DNA of 64,000 bases from Candidatus Nitrosopumilus sp. (GCA_013215285.1 JABSRD010000007.1:54972-118971); one strand, 5' to 3'; positions 48,898 through 58,607 are shown, counted from the first letter of the stretch. The notes: generated by a model from the letters alone, not told the origin. Program-made: numbers and translations.

Positions 48898-49045
48898 TAT
48901 TCATGAATAACTGAGTTTAGGGGTTTAAGAAGTATCTGGGATTACAAATTTGACACATTAGAAGTAAAATTACTCAAATAAAATTGAAAAGTAGTGAATT
49001 ATTATGCATGCTTTGTCTTAACAACACAAATCAAAACAACGTAAA

Positions 49046-49972
49046 GTGTACAAAAATGGGATTATAGTTATAGGAATATTTTCATTTTTAATGTTATTTG
49101 TAGCAATTCCCAACTCTCAAGCAGAGTTATGGGAATTACAAATTGATTTGAGTGTACAAAATAGAGTTGTAAACTCTGGAGAAACAATAGTAATTACAGG
49201 TAAAGTAGTAGACCAGGCATACAAACCAATTAGAGGTGCAGAAGTACTCATTAGAGCAGGATCAGATACAACAAAAACATTCACAGACCCATGGGGTGTC
49301 TTTAAAGGTGAATTCAAAGACTTTGAAGGAATTCCAGGAACATATACGGTAAATGTAATTGCTTCATGGTATGACATGACAGGATTATCAAGTACACAAT
49401 TTCAAATAAAAGGGGATGTATCTCCAGTTTCAATATTACAAGAAAAATTATCTACAGAACAAGCAAGAAAGTATCTTAGCTCAAATGAAAGTGATTTTGA
49501 AAAAAATCCAATTGGGCAAACACTGTTCAAATATTATCATGAATTACATGATGAATTAATTAATGAATTAAAAGATGCTGCAAAACCATCAGCTGAACAA
49601 ATTTTCATAGAACAGCAAAGACTGATTGCTGAAAATCTAAGAAACCAAGCAATTGGTGAATACGCTCCAAGTGCAGGAACTTTTGAAGGGTATCAATATG
49701 ATAGTTATGTGGATAATCTTAATCCAGAAATTAAGGAGTTAGTCATTCGCCAACTGGATTTTACAAAGAAGATATTTGAAGAAGGTCAAAAAGTAAGAAA
49801 TGAAATTCTTGCCAATGGTGGAACATATGAAGAAGCAAGAAAAGCATATCTAGAAAAAATTTCAATTTCAAAAGAAGTTCTTGAACAATTCAATCAAAAT
49901 TATCTAGATGAGAAAATAGAGAATAATGCAGATGATGAGAAAATTAATGAAGAATCTTTAGAGGATGAATAA
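49046..49972 (+). CDS. Secreted protein with Ig-like domain, 308 aa
   Basis: GTG start and signal peptide (IIVIGIFSFLMLFVAIPNSQ) precede one carboxypeptidase-regulatory or Ig-like beta domain with ETIVITGKVVDQAYKPIRGA, EVLIRAGSDTTKTFTDPWGV and a YTVNVIASWYDMTG strand. A long helical tail (about 150-300) is glutamate/lysine-rich. It would be outside the membrane. No operon neighbour is evident. Function unknown. Confidence 0.75.
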   Translation: MYKNGIIVIGIFSFLMLFVAIPNSQAELWELQIDLSVQNRVVNSGETIVITGKVVDQAYKPIRGAEVLIRAGSDTTKTFTDPWGVFKGEFKDFEGIPGTYTVNVIASWYDMTGLSSTQFQIKGDVSPVSILQEKLSTEQARKYLSSNESDFEKNPIGQTLFKYYHELHDELINELKDAAKPSAEQIFIEQQRLIAENLRNQAIGEYAPSAGTFEGYQYDSYVDNLNPEIKELVIRQLDFTKKIFEEGQKVRNEILANGGTYEEARKAYLEKISISKEVLEQFNQNYLDEKIENNADDEKINEESLEDE

Positions 49973-50094
49973 TTAATTTTATTTTCACCAAGTTTTCAAA
50001 ATTTCACAATACACTCAGATCTGAATGAATTCATTACTACGATATTTTTATGTAACTAAACAATTTTTAAACCAAATTAGGCATAAAAAATGGA

Positions 50095-50430
50095 TTGAAA
50101 ATATACCACAAGACATCATGTATTACATGTAAAAAAACAATCACAGAAATTGAGAGAATGAATACAGATGTTGAGAAAAGGGATTTTTTCAAAGACCCAT
50201 TTTCAGAAGTTGAATTTAAAAAAATCATCAAAATGACAGGTAAAAAACCATCAGAACTTTTAAGAAAAAGAGACAAGATGTACAAAGAATTAGATTTGGA
50301 AAATAGTAAAAAAACAGATGAGCAATTAATTAAATTAATGGTAAAATTTCCAGGACTCATACTGCGACCAATTATTATTATAAAAAACAAAGCACATGTT
50401 GGAAAAGTTGATGTAAAAAATCTAAAATAA
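50095..50430 (+). CDS. ArsC/Spx-family thioredoxin-like protein, 111 aa
   Basis: The protein starts MKIYHKTSCITCKKTITEIE with a CxxC in the ArsC position, then RDFFKDPFSEVEFKKIIKMT and LMVKFPGLILRPIIIIKN, which fit the arsenate-reductase/Spx family. CITC is unlike classic ArsC CxxxxxR. Start is TTG at 50095; no ATG fits. An arsenate role is one option, a redox-regulatory one another. Confidence 0.8.
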   Translation: MKIYHKTSCITCKKTITEIERMNTDVEKRDFFKDPFSEVEFKKIIKMTGKKPSELLRKRDKMYKELDLENSKKTDEQLIKLMVKFPGLILRPIIIIKNKAHVGKVDVKNLK

Positions 50431-50431
50431 T

Positions 50432-50677
50432 CTATGATCTATTTTCTTTTTTAAATATTCTAATTGCTTCTAAATGAGAACAATTTGCTTTTAGACCTTT
50501 TCCATGATGAAATTTGTAGAAATTTTTGAACCCAAGACATTCACATGTATCAGAGGTAACAAAATAAGATGTGTTAGGATCAGATGAAGATTTTATTTGA
50601 AACAAATCATCTTCAATTTTCACTACACCGCCAGTTTCAACTAATTTTTTTGCTTTTCTAATTGTATTTGTACTCAT
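50432..50677 (-). CDS. SWIM-type zinc-finger protein, 81 aa
   Basis: The end carries CECLGFKNFYKFHHGKGLKA then NCSHLEAI, matching CxCx(n)CxH of SWIM zinc fingers. The N-terminal half is a strand-helix region starting MSTNTIRKAKKLVETGGVVK. The domain is found in DNA- or protein-binding proteins. It is convergent with the ArsC-like gene, with a 1-base gap. Confidence 0.75.
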   Translation of the reverse strand: MSTNTIRKAKKLVETGGVVKIEDDLFQIKSSSDPNTSYFVTSDTCECLGFKNFYKFHHGKGLKANCSHLEAIRIFKKENRS

Positions 50678-50912
50678 AGTTTGATAATGATTCCATTATG
50701 TTTTATTTTTTAATTCTTTCCAAGCAGTTATCCGGTTTAATTAATCTCATTAAGGTTAAAAACTAGGGATGTTATCTTAATTAATTTTTTAAATTCAAAT
50801 TTTCTTTTTTGATAATTATAATTTGGATTAAAAAAGAATAAAGATAATTACAAACAAGGAAAAAATCATATTTTCATAAAATACTTAAATGATACAATAG
50901 CCTTTAACAACA

Positions 50913-50968
50913 AGACGGGATACTTACCTTTCTGCCTAGAAAGCCTAGAGTTCGTTTCACTCTCGTCT
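50913..50968. ncRNA. Small three-helix RNA-like element
   Basis: AGACG (50913-50917) pairs with CGTCT (50964-50968) and encloses two five-pair hairpins: CTTTC/GAAAG (50928-50932 with 50939-50943) and AGAGT/ACTCT (50947-50951 with 50959-50963). It lies directly past the stop of the minus-strand gene at 50971 and could be its 3' UTR, a terminator-like structure or an independent RNA. Which strand is made is unknown. Confidence 0.35.
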
Positions 50969-50970
50969 GT

Positions 50971-51282
50971 TTATTTTCTAGGTCTTCTTCGAGGATTTTT
51001 TTCATAAAATCGTTCAACATTTTCATTCCATTTTTTTGTTTCAGGTAGCCGTGAACGAGGGTGAGGTCTATTTCCATTATTTGAAAGAGTCTCACTATAT
51101 TCTTCATAAAATTTATCGATTTCATTAACTAGAACATCAAGAAAGTCAGAAGCCCCTCTAGCCTCCAAACCTTTAGGCTCTCTATGTGTTAAAATAGATC
51201 TAGCAAGTATGTCTATTTTTGCTCGTTTTATTCTATATTCACTAAGAATTCTATGCTCAAAAGAAATCATCGTATTTTGCAA
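50971..51282 (-). CDS. Hypothetical basic protein, 103 aa
   Basis: Starts MQNTMISFEHRILSEYRIKR; the Met at 51270 is also possible. The product is helical and basic with a proline- and arginine-rich end (NPRRRPRK). No family is recognised. Another frame on the same strand (50904-51125) overlaps its 3' half; I prefer this one because it is longer and has better amino-acid balance. Confidence 0.55.
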   Translation of the reverse strand: MQNTMISFEHRILSEYRIKRAKIDILARSILTHREPKGLEARGASDFLDVLVNEIDKFYEEYSETLSNNGNRPHPRSRLPETKKWNENVERFYEKNPRRRPRK

Positions 51283-51426
51283 TTATACTCAAAAAAACAG
51301 TTATTTAATTTGAATCTAAAAAAATGAAAATTTAGACTTGGACTTGAATTTAAATAATAACTATACAACCAACGCTAAAAGTGTTAAAATATTATAAACT
51401 AATTTTTTCATTTTAAACTATTGGGA

Positions 51427-52476
51427 ATGAAAAGATATGTTGCCACAAGAATAGTAACAATGTTTGGAGTTTTGATGATCACACTGCTAATCACAGTTGC
51501 TCTTGTGGGTTCTAATATGGATACAATACTAACACAAGGAATAGTTTTTCAAGTGAGATCAGAAATTACAGAAGATCCCACAATTGCTGAAAGTTTTTCA
51601 TCAGTTAATGAATTTGAAATATTTGTTCAAAATCAAATAGATCATAGAATCAAAATTTTGGGTCTTGATGAACCATGGTACTCACCTCAAAGAATTGGTT
51701 TAACAATGTATAAGATACTTTTACTGGATTTTGGACGTGCTACATTTCTTACTAGTGACGCAGGATCATCGGATGTAAAAGACATAATTTTTGAAAAACT
51801 CCCAAGAACAATTTTACTTTTTACAACTGCCACAATAATTATCTCCATAATTGGGATATTTTTAGGAGCATTATCTGCCAGTAAAATAGGCTCAATTATT
51901 GATAGAATTACATCAAGTTTTGCAATAATTAGTTCTAGTTTTCCTGTATGGTGGATAGGAATGTTAATGATATTTCTGTTTGCGTTTACTTGGCAGATAT
52001 TTCCAGCAAGGGCAACTCCAGACATTCCATCATCAGATCCGGGTTACATTGGTGCTTTATTGTACCATATGACATTACCATTAATTACAATTGTAATGAT
52101 TGGTTTTGGTTCATGGGCATATCTAGTAAGGAATTTCATGGTGGGAATAATGCAAGAAGATTTCATCATGGCAAAAAAAACAATAGGAATTAGTCAAAAA
52201 AAAATAGTTTATTCACATGCCCTAAAAAATGCAGCGGCACCAATCATTACAATTTTGGCACTTAGCTTATCAGGATCTTTAGGAGGAGCAATCATCACAG
52301 AAGCTGTTTTTGATTGGCCAGGAATGGGAAGACTATACTTTGAAGCAATTACAGTGATGGACCTACCAGTGATAATTGGATCAACATACATTCTCACAGT
52401 GTTTTTCCTTGTAAGTATATTCATTGCAGATTTACTTTATGGTTACTTTGATCCAAGAGTGAGAACAGGGCAATGA
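51427..52476 (+). CDS. ABC transporter permease, DppB type
   Basis: A six-helix permease of the dipeptide/nickel (Dpp/Opp) class. The helices include RIVTMFGVLMITLLITVALV and TILLFTTATIIISIIGIFLG, and the EAA-like loop is EDFIMAKKTIGISQKKIVYS. The large loop after helix 1 holds HRIKILGLDEPWY. I use the ATG at 51427; a TTG is six bases upstream. It overlaps the DppC-type gene by four bases. No ATPase or binding protein is next to it. Confidence 0.9.
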   Translation: MKRYVATRIVTMFGVLMITLLITVALVGSNMDTILTQGIVFQVRSEITEDPTIAESFSSVNEFEIFVQNQIDHRIKILGLDEPWYSPQRIGLTMYKILLLDFGRATFLTSDAGSSDVKDIIFEKLPRTILLFTTATIIISIIGIFLGALSASKIGSIIDRITSSFAIISSSFPVWWIGMLMIFLFAFTWQIFPARATPDIPSSDPGYIGALLYHMTLPLITIVMIGFGSWAYLVRNFMVGIMQEDFIMAKKTIGISQKKIVYSHALKNAAAPIITILALSLSGSLGGAIITEAVFDWPGMGRLYFEAITVMDLPVIIGSTYILTVFFLVSIFIADLLYGYFDPRVRTGQ

Positions 52477-53840
52477 GTAGTATAAGTCCACAGGAAATTA
52501 AACAGGAATTTCTGAAAAGTAAAATGGGAATTGCAGGAATAACAATTCTTGCCATTCTGGTTGCAACATCAATTATTACCATAATTGCAATTCCACTTGA
52601 AACTTTTCAACAATGGAATAATCCAGAAAATTGGATTTCATACCCAAAAGTGGCAACACCAGTTTGGGTAAATTTCTTCATGACAGAAAAAATTCCAGAG
52701 CATATGATTTTAGAGAGCCCAAATATTGAAACAAATTCACAGGGGACTATTTCATTAACATCGCATCAATTTGGGTTAATTTTTGAGTATGATGATTTTC
52801 CAAATGATTTCATTTATGAATTTTCAGCAGAATATCAGGATTCGCCATTACTACAAATGTCAGTAATCAGACCAGATGGAATAAAACTAGAACTATTATC
52901 AACATCACTTCCATTCTCAAGTTCAAAAACAATTCACAGTGAAAGAATATTTTCAACAGATAGTACAATAAAGAAAAATCTATCATTACAATCAGAAATA
53001 TTTACATTTGATCTAAATGAATTATCATCCGAAGATATTGTTTTTTCAAAAACAAAAACCAATGAATCACTAAAAGGAAAATACATTTTTTTAATTGACA
53101 TGTATTCAGTAAATTCTCAAGCACAAATTATAGAATCAAAATTAATCATCGGAGGTAAGGCATTTGGATTAATGGGGACTGATGAGTTAAGACGAGATCT
53201 AGCAATTGGATTATTGTGGGGAACACCACTGGCATTATTTATTGGATTAGTTGTTGCCTTTGCATCAGTTACTATGGGATTACTTTATGGAGTGTATGCA
53301 GGATTCAAAGGTAAAAAAACAGATGAAACAATGATGAGATTCAATGATGTAATCTATGCATTACCTGTACTCCCATTTTTAATCATTCTTTCAGTAACAA
53401 TCAGTAATAGCATATTTGTGATGGTGGGTTTTTTGATGGTTTTTGGATGGGTTGGAATTGCAAAAGTTGCAAGAAGTATGTCACTGCAAATTAAAACCAG
53501 AGGATATGTTGATGCAGCCAGTATGATGGGTCAAAAAGATTCTAAAATAATTCTCAAACACATATTGCCTCAATTACTTCCATATGCATTTGCAAGTATT
53601 GCAATTTCTGTTCCAGCTGCAATTACCACTGAAGCAGGCCTTAGTTTTCTTGGGCTTGGAGATCCATCATTTCCAACATGGGGTCAAATACTTTATGATG
53701 CAAACACGTTTGGTGCGGCAGCAAGAGGATTATGGTGGTGGATTATGCCTCCAGGAGTGATGATTGCAATAACAGGTTTAGCATTTGTCTTTATTGGTAA
53801 TGCACTTGATGTAATAGTTAATCCAAAGTTAAAACGATAA
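52473..53840 (+). CDS. ABC transporter permease, DppC type, with extra domain
   Basis: The C-terminal half (from about residue 225) is a standard DppC permease: LRRDLAIGLLWGTPLALFIG, EAA loop YVDAASMMGQKDSKIILKHI, and LSFLGLGDPSFPTWGQILYD. Unlike usual DppC proteins (about 300 aa) it is 455 aa. An inserted beta-rich region of about 150 residues lies between the first and second membrane helix, for example LTSHQFGLIFEYDDF and ESPNIETNSQGTIS. This part would be extracytoplasmic. It overlaps the DppB-type gene by four bases (ATGA), so both are made together. Confidence 0.88.
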   Translation: MSSISPQEIKQEFLKSKMGIAGITILAILVATSIITIIAIPLETFQQWNNPENWISYPKVATPVWVNFFMTEKIPEHMILESPNIETNSQGTISLTSHQFGLIFEYDDFPNDFIYEFSAEYQDSPLLQMSVIRPDGIKLELLSTSLPFSSSKTIHSERIFSTDSTIKKNLSLQSEIFTFDLNELSSEDIVFSKTKTNESLKGKYIFLIDMYSVNSQAQIIESKLIIGGKAFGLMGTDELRRDLAIGLLWGTPLALFIGLVVAFASVTMGLLYGVYAGFKGKKTDETMMRFNDVIYALPVLPFLIILSVTISNSIFVMVGFLMVFGWVGIAKVARSMSLQIKTRGYVDAASMMGQKDSKIILKHILPQLLPYAFASIAISVPAAITTEAGLSFLGLGDPSFPTWGQILYDANTFGAAARGLWWWIMPPGVMIAITGLAFVFIGNALDVIVNPKLKR

Positions 53841-53845
53841 CAAAA

Positions 53846-54163
53846 TTAGAGATCAAATTTTCGAATTAATTCAATAGCACTATCATTCAATTTTATTGAA
53901 TAGCAAAATGAATTTTCATCATTGATTGCTGCTAACTTGTTAGCAAATACTTTTTTGCTATGACCGCCATATGATGCCGTATCTGATTCATCAAAGCATA
54001 TTGACATTTGTTTCATTTTAAGATTATTTTTTAGAAGAAAAGCAATAAATTTTTTGTAATTTTCAGTTTCAAACCAGTCTATGTTTTTTTCTTGGCTTAC
54101 TCCAATCCATATCTCAATGGAATTTTGGTATAATACTTTTTTTCTTAATTCTTCTAATGCCAT
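53846..54163 (-). CDS. Hypothetical protein, 105 aa
   Basis: I start at MALEELRKKVLYQNSIEIWI (ATG 54163), since the longer frame would run into the zinc-ribbon membrane gene. The protein is alpha/beta with NYKKFIAFLLKNNLKMKQMS and CFDESDTASYGGHSKKVFAN. No family is recognised. It follows the membrane gene by 13 bases. Confidence 0.65.
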   Translation of the reverse strand: MALEELRKKVLYQNSIEIWIGVSQEKNIDWFETENYKKFIAFLLKNNLKMKQMSICFDESDTASYGGHSKKVFANKLAAINDENSFCYSIKLNDSAIELIRKFDL

Positions 54164-54176
54164 ATTTCTCTCACCA

Positions 54177-54509
54177 TTAAAAATCTGCACGTTGTGTTTT
54201 TGAACCGCATCTTGGACAAGTACCACCTTTGTGTTTATTGTTACAAACAAGACAGACATATTTTACTGAAATAGAATCTCTAGGTGAACTCATTCCAAAG
54301 AATCCACCACCTTTAGTTCCAGAATTACCACCATATCCGCCCATGCGGCTCATGTATCGTTTTCTCAAAAATAATGGAAATGCAATGAAAATACCAAGTG
54401 CTGTAACTAATCCATATGGAAATGGAAGAACCATCTGTAATCCAATACTAATAACTAGAGAGGCACCTAGAAAAAACAAATAATTTCGATAGTTAAACAA
54501 TTCATTCAA
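54177..54509 (-). CDS. Membrane protein with C-terminal zinc ribbon, 110 aa
   Basis: Two helices near the N-terminus (NYLFFLGASLVISIGLQMV, then LVTALGIFIAFPLF), a glycine-rich linker (GGYGGNSGTKGGGFFG), and a C-terminal zinc ribbon (VCLVCNNKHKGGTCPRCGSK). The start ATG is at 54509. The ribbon is cytoplasmic by the positive-inside rule and could bind a partner or nucleic acid. It heads a two-gene unit. Confidence 0.75.
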   Translation of the reverse strand: MNELFNYRNYLFFLGASLVISIGLQMVLPFPYGLVTALGIFIAFPLFLRKRYMSRMGGYGGNSGTKGGGFFGMSSPRDSISVKYVCLVCNNKHKGGTCPRCGSKTQRADF

Positions 54510-54721
54510 AGTATTTTAAAAAAGGTTATAAACTTTTGACCTAAGAGTGTGCAAAGGTTTTTACAAAAATAATTCAAAATAAGACCCTTTATGCCTAACT
54601 TTTCAAAAGTAATAGCTCATTTTTCATCAAATATCATCTAATATTATTTTATAATTATTGCATAACATTATGAGTACTCTTTTTCTTGGATTTAGAAATT
54701 ATAATGGAATAATGATGTTTT

Positions 54722-56244
54722 TCATTTTTTGCCCAAAACTATCATGAACATTGTATTTTTGTTATCGGAATGAGGTGAAAAAAATTCTGTAACTTCGTCA
54801 TCATAAAATGTCAAACCAGTAGCCTCAACTTTTTGAGAGTATGCAGCAAGGTAAAATCTCCCACCCATTATGCTTGCTTCCATTTGGGCAGATCTATATC
54901 CCCGGTTGCCAAGTTTATCAAGAATTTTCTCCAAATTAGTCATAAAGAAAATACAAACACTACCATCGCCAGGTAGATCTTGATCCAGTCCTAAATGCAT
55001 TGCATCATTTCTGAAAATTCCTTCTTTTAGAATCTCTAGGCTGTTTCTTTTTTTATTGAAATAATAGATACCAGATTTAAGATTTTTAACAGAATTTACT
55101 ACAATATACAAATCAATAATTGAATCACCATATTTTTGTAAAAAGTCCATACAAACTCCACATGTAGAATAATGAATAATCGTTGATAATTGTTGAAATG
55201 AAATTGGTTCCTTAGAAAATTTACGAGCAGAGCCTCGTTTTATTATTACAGTCTCAATAGAAGTTCCAACTGAGATCTCATTGAGTTTTGGTTCTAAAAC
55301 AATATCTTTAGTTGAAGTTTTGTAGGATTGGATTAATGTGTCTTTTGACTGCCATAATGAGACTTGTTCTGGTGAAGTAAGAGAAGACCCAAGATGTAAT
55401 TTGGTAATTTCTGGATCATCATAGGGATAGCTTGAAAGAGGTTCTGTTGCTAGATTCAACATTTTAATTTTGGTTGGTTCTTTTGATGATGTTTGGCTAT
55501 CTTTTCCTATTGGAATTAATGCAAGTGAAACCTCTTTTTCAGGATTTAAATCAAGAAGAGAGTTTACCACATCATCTACAAATCCCATTATAACTTTCGA
55601 TCTTAAGTGGTGTGAGTTACACATTGCTAAAGTGTTTGCAATAATAGTTCCGCAATCCCAAAATGCATGACGGTATTCTCGGGTTCTATACTTTATAGAA
55701 TTTCTTGTAAAAATATCAGTGTAAACTAAAATTGCTGGAGCGTGTTTTACATCAAAATCATCTGCTGTGGCATTTATCAACACACTTCTAAAATCTCCTT
55801 TTCGTAATTGATCCAACTTCATGTTATTAGGATCAAAATGATATACACCGGCTTCAAGTCCAAGAATATCTCCACATACCAAGTAAATCTCAATATGATA
55901 TAGAGCTCCAGTACAAGAAGCAGATCTAAATTCAATTTCACCTAACCCTGCAAAGTTTATTGTTTTTGTAATTCCACCTGAAAAATACAGTATATGACTA
56001 AGGCTTTGAAGATCAGAAGATTATCCGATTCGTTTTGTACAATAAATTCAGAAATAGATTTTATGGCAGGTGAAGTTGAGTGTCTGTCACAAGATATGGG
56101 AACCCCTTTCAAGGTTTTGTAGATTTTGTATGGGACAGGTCTCAATGCAGGATCATAAAAATGCGGTTTGATAAGAAAAATACCGTTAGGGTGTTTGGTT
56201 CCGTTATGATAATTCCAAGTTATTTGAGTTTTATCATTACCCAT
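54722..56244 (-). pseudogene. SagB-type dehydrogenase (two nitroreductase units), frameshifted
   Basis: The 5' frame (56244-55957) starts MGNDKTQITWNYHNGTKHPN and ALRPVPYKIYKTLKGV, the N-terminus of SagB/ThcOx-type proteins, but ends in another frame after NESDNL. In the next frame LQSLSHILYFSGGITKTINF and FRSASCTGALYHIEIYL continue, joining the open frame from 55882 to 54722. That carries a second nitroreductase-like unit (ARKFSKEPISFQQLSTIIHY). A one-base loss near 56015-56030 would restore about 507 aa. SagB proteins oxidise azolines; here the substrate is unknown. Confidence 0.75.
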
Positions 56245-56330
56245 ATTTGTTTAATTAACTCGTAATAGGGTATATTCATTTGAAAACAAGTTGTCTTTAA
56301 ATTAGATAAAGAAGCATTATAGGTGATTCA

Positions 56331-56597
56331 ATGAGTGAAACATGGAGACAAAGACTCAGTAGAAGAAGAGTCGAAATAGGAATTGAAGGACCAGAATACA
56401 ATTACATTCAAAGTTACATAGAGTTCTATTGTTCTGAGGCTGATCGTAGATGCAAAGAAATCGATATGAACAAAACGGTAGATGAAGTAATTGATTCTAT
56501 GAAAAACAAAGACTATGATAAATTTACAAGGTCAGTCATTAACTCTGTTCACAAAAAACAAGGATATGATGGACAAGCTCCTGCTCAGATGGCTTGA
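56331..56597 (+). CDS. Hypothetical protein, 88 aa
   Basis: A basic and helical protein starting MSETWRQRLSRRRVEIGIEG. No family is recognised. It has few features besides YIEFYCSEADRRCKEIDMNK. It stands alone between the SagB-like and JAMM regions. Confidence 0.65.
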   Translation: MSETWRQRLSRRRVEIGIEGPEYNYIQSYIEFYCSEADRRCKEIDMNKTVDEVIDSMKNKDYDKFTRSVINSVHKKQGYDGQAPAQMA

Positions 56598-56743
56598 TTA
56601 CATTTAGAAACTATTTCTCAAATTAACACATGATAATTTTTTCATATAGGAAAAAAATCAATCAAAATATTTTTTCCAATTTGGATCTTATTTTGTAAAA
56701 AATTTTTCCCAGTCTTTATGGACTAAGTTAACATAGACAATTT

Positions 56744-56824
56744 ATGATTGGGCATAAAACCATTATGTTTGTACCTATTAGGCCAAGTAGACAAGATTCA
56801 GATGACAGTGTATTTGATGAGTAG
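56744..56824 (+). CDS. Putative micropeptide, 26 aa
   Basis: ATG frame MIGHKTIMFVPIRPSRQDSD ending SVFDE. It has an AT-rich upstream region and a clean stop. It could well be a chance frame; reported only because the spacer holds nothing else. Confidence 0.25.
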   Translation: MIGHKTIMFVPIRPSRQDSDDSVFDE

Positions 56825-56867
56825 GGTTATAGTTTTGTTATGTTTGTATTAAAATAATTTACAAGTA

Positions 56868-57266
56868 TTATTCAATTGAAAGCGGTATTGAATTTCCATT
56901 ACTGTCCCATGCAAAAATAGAATCGTCACAGTAAGGAGATTTAACAATTAATGAAACTAAACCAAAAAAATTATGAAGATCAGTAACAGATGGTTCAGCT
57001 GAACCACTAGGATGTGAATGAATGATTCCAATATAGCTCATATCAAGAGGTAAAAATGAATGAGGAAATCCAGCAAATGTTGGTCCAGTTTCATTAAAAG
57101 GTGGAATTACAAGACCATCTATTTTGATTTGACCATTTTTAGATTTTCCCTTTAATATCAAAATGCATTCGTTGGGATGTTTCATTTGACAATAAGTTAG
57201 AATACTATAAAAAAAATCTTTTTTCAATAAAACTGAACGTTCGAATTTTTTTGTCTTAAAAAACAT
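56868..57266 (-). CDS. JAMM/MPN-domain metalloprotease, 132 aa
   Basis: The JAMM zinc motif is present: Glu33 in NECILILKG, His83 and His85 in IIHSHPSGS, Ser93 and Asp96 in PSVTDLH. Members cleave isopeptide bonds of ubiquitin-like proteins or related substrates, and archaeal ones process SAMP conjugates. No ubiquitin-like gene is adjacent. It starts 31 bases after the long coiled-coil gene on the same strand. Whether they work together is unknown. Confidence 0.9.
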   Translation of the reverse strand: MFFKTKKFERSVLLKKDFFYSILTYCQMKHPNECILILKGKSKNGQIKIDGLVIPPFNETGPTFAGFPHSFLPLDMSYIGIIHSHPSGSAEPSVTDLHNFFGLVSLIVKSPYCDDSIFAWDSNGNSIPLSIE

Positions 57267-57297
57267 AAAGATACACCATTCACGAAGTAATTTAATT

Positions 57298-58578
57298 TTA
57301 AGATGAAATGACAGTATATTTTGTATTTGAAAATTGTCTTAGTTTTACTTCAATTTCAGACACAAATTGAGGAATTTTTGATTTTAGTTCATCTAACTCA
57401 CCCTCAATAGTTTCAGATCTTAATTTAGAATCATCTATTGATGAAAGATTTTTGGTTAGTTCACTTTCCAAAGATATTAGTTCTTCAGATTTAAGAGAGT
57501 TAAGTTCATTAGACATACTTTGATATTTTTCTGAATATTCAGAAACACGTTTTACAAATCCGTCAAGTGTTTCTTCAGTTTCAGTGATTTGTGATAGTGA
57601 CTTGTCAACATCTTTCACAGAAATAGAGCCAGCAGTAATTCCTTTTCGTACATTTTCCAATATCATAATAATAGAATCTTTGTTCTGAGAATCAAGTACA
57701 TTAATTGGATTTTTTACTAATATAGACAAAATCTTTTTTTGATCTTTATCTAAATAAGAACCATACTCATATCGGCTCAAGGGTCTTGAAATTTTTGTGA
57801 ATTGTGTATCAATATCATTTTTAATTTTTAATTTAATAGTGTTAAAAGAATCTAATTTATTTTTTAAATCAAGATATTTTTTATAATCATCTGATGATTT
57901 TTCTCCCTCAATGGAATTTTGTAATAAAGTGATTTTTTCATTTAATGAGTCTATATCGTGATTTGTATCATCAATTTTTTGAGTTTTTACTAATTGTTCA
58001 TTTTTCATAATGTTAATTTTGTTTAATGACTCTGTTATTTCATCAGAAAAAGATTTTGTTGAATCATAGTTTTTCAATAGTTTGTGAATTTCAGAATGAT
58101 TTGTAGTCATCACTTCAAGATTTCCCTTTAGTTGTATCGCATATTTTTTTGCAAAAATGTGAATAACTCTTGTTTGCCTTCCCAAAACATCACCAAGTTT
58201 TTTAAGGAGTTGGTTAAGTGTAGAATCTAATTTTTCTGCATCATTAATAGATGAAATTTCGGGTAACTGAATTACACCTTTTTTTATTACATCAATTACT
58301 TGTTTTTTTCCCCTCACCACAATTATTGAAAGATGTTTGTCAATATCATCAACTTTCAAATTATCTTTATCCAGAACATCCCCAATTTTGATTAGATCAT
58401 CAATTAAAGGCGCTGTATTATTTCGTAATTGTTTTATTTCAGAAAGAGTTTGTGATTCTCGTAATTCTTTAAGATTAGTGACAATTTTAGAAACATCTGA
58501 AAGTCTGATTTCTTTTTCTTGAGAAGTTCTATCCATATGAATTTCTTCTTGTTTCTTTTTTCCCCAGCCAAACACCAT
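57298..58578 (-). CDS. Long coiled-coil protein, 426 aa
   Basis: Nearly the whole protein is predicted to be helical coiled coil with high lysine, glutamate, serine and isoleucine. Parts are ENLRKGITAGSISVKDVDKSL, SEYSEKYQSMSNELNSLKSE, and a more globular mid-part with RPLSRYEYGSYLDKDQKKIL. The start MVFGWGKKKQEEIHMDRT suggests a hydrophobic N-terminal tip followed by basic residues, so membrane contact is possible. It resembles other thaumarchaeal coiled-coil proteins of unknown role. It lies upstream of the JAMM gene. Confidence 0.7.
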   Translation of the reverse strand: MVFGWGKKKQEEIHMDRTSQEKEIRLSDVSKIVTNLKELRESQTLSEIKQLRNNTAPLIDDLIKIGDVLDKDNLKVDDIDKHLSIIVVRGKKQVIDVIKKGVIQLPEISSINDAEKLDSTLNQLLKKLGDVLGRQTRVIHIFAKKYAIQLKGNLEVMTTNHSEIHKLLKNYDSTKSFSDEITESLNKINIMKNEQLVKTQKIDDTNHDIDSLNEKITLLQNSIEGEKSSDDYKKYLDLKNKLDSFNTIKLKIKNDIDTQFTKISRPLSRYEYGSYLDKDQKKILSILVKNPINVLDSQNKDSIIMILENVRKGITAGSISVKDVDKSLSQITETEETLDGFVKRVSEYSEKYQSMSNELNSLKSEELISLESELTKNLSSIDDSKLRSETIEGELDELKSKIPQFVSEIEVKLRQFSNTKYTVISS

Positions 58579-58607
58579 TTGATAATATTATCAAATGGGG
58601 ATTAAAA

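Noticed and set aside
50904..51125. 73-aa frame on the minus strand overlapping the 103-aa gene
   Set aside because: It is shorter, shares most of its length with the 103-aa gene, and has no better start.
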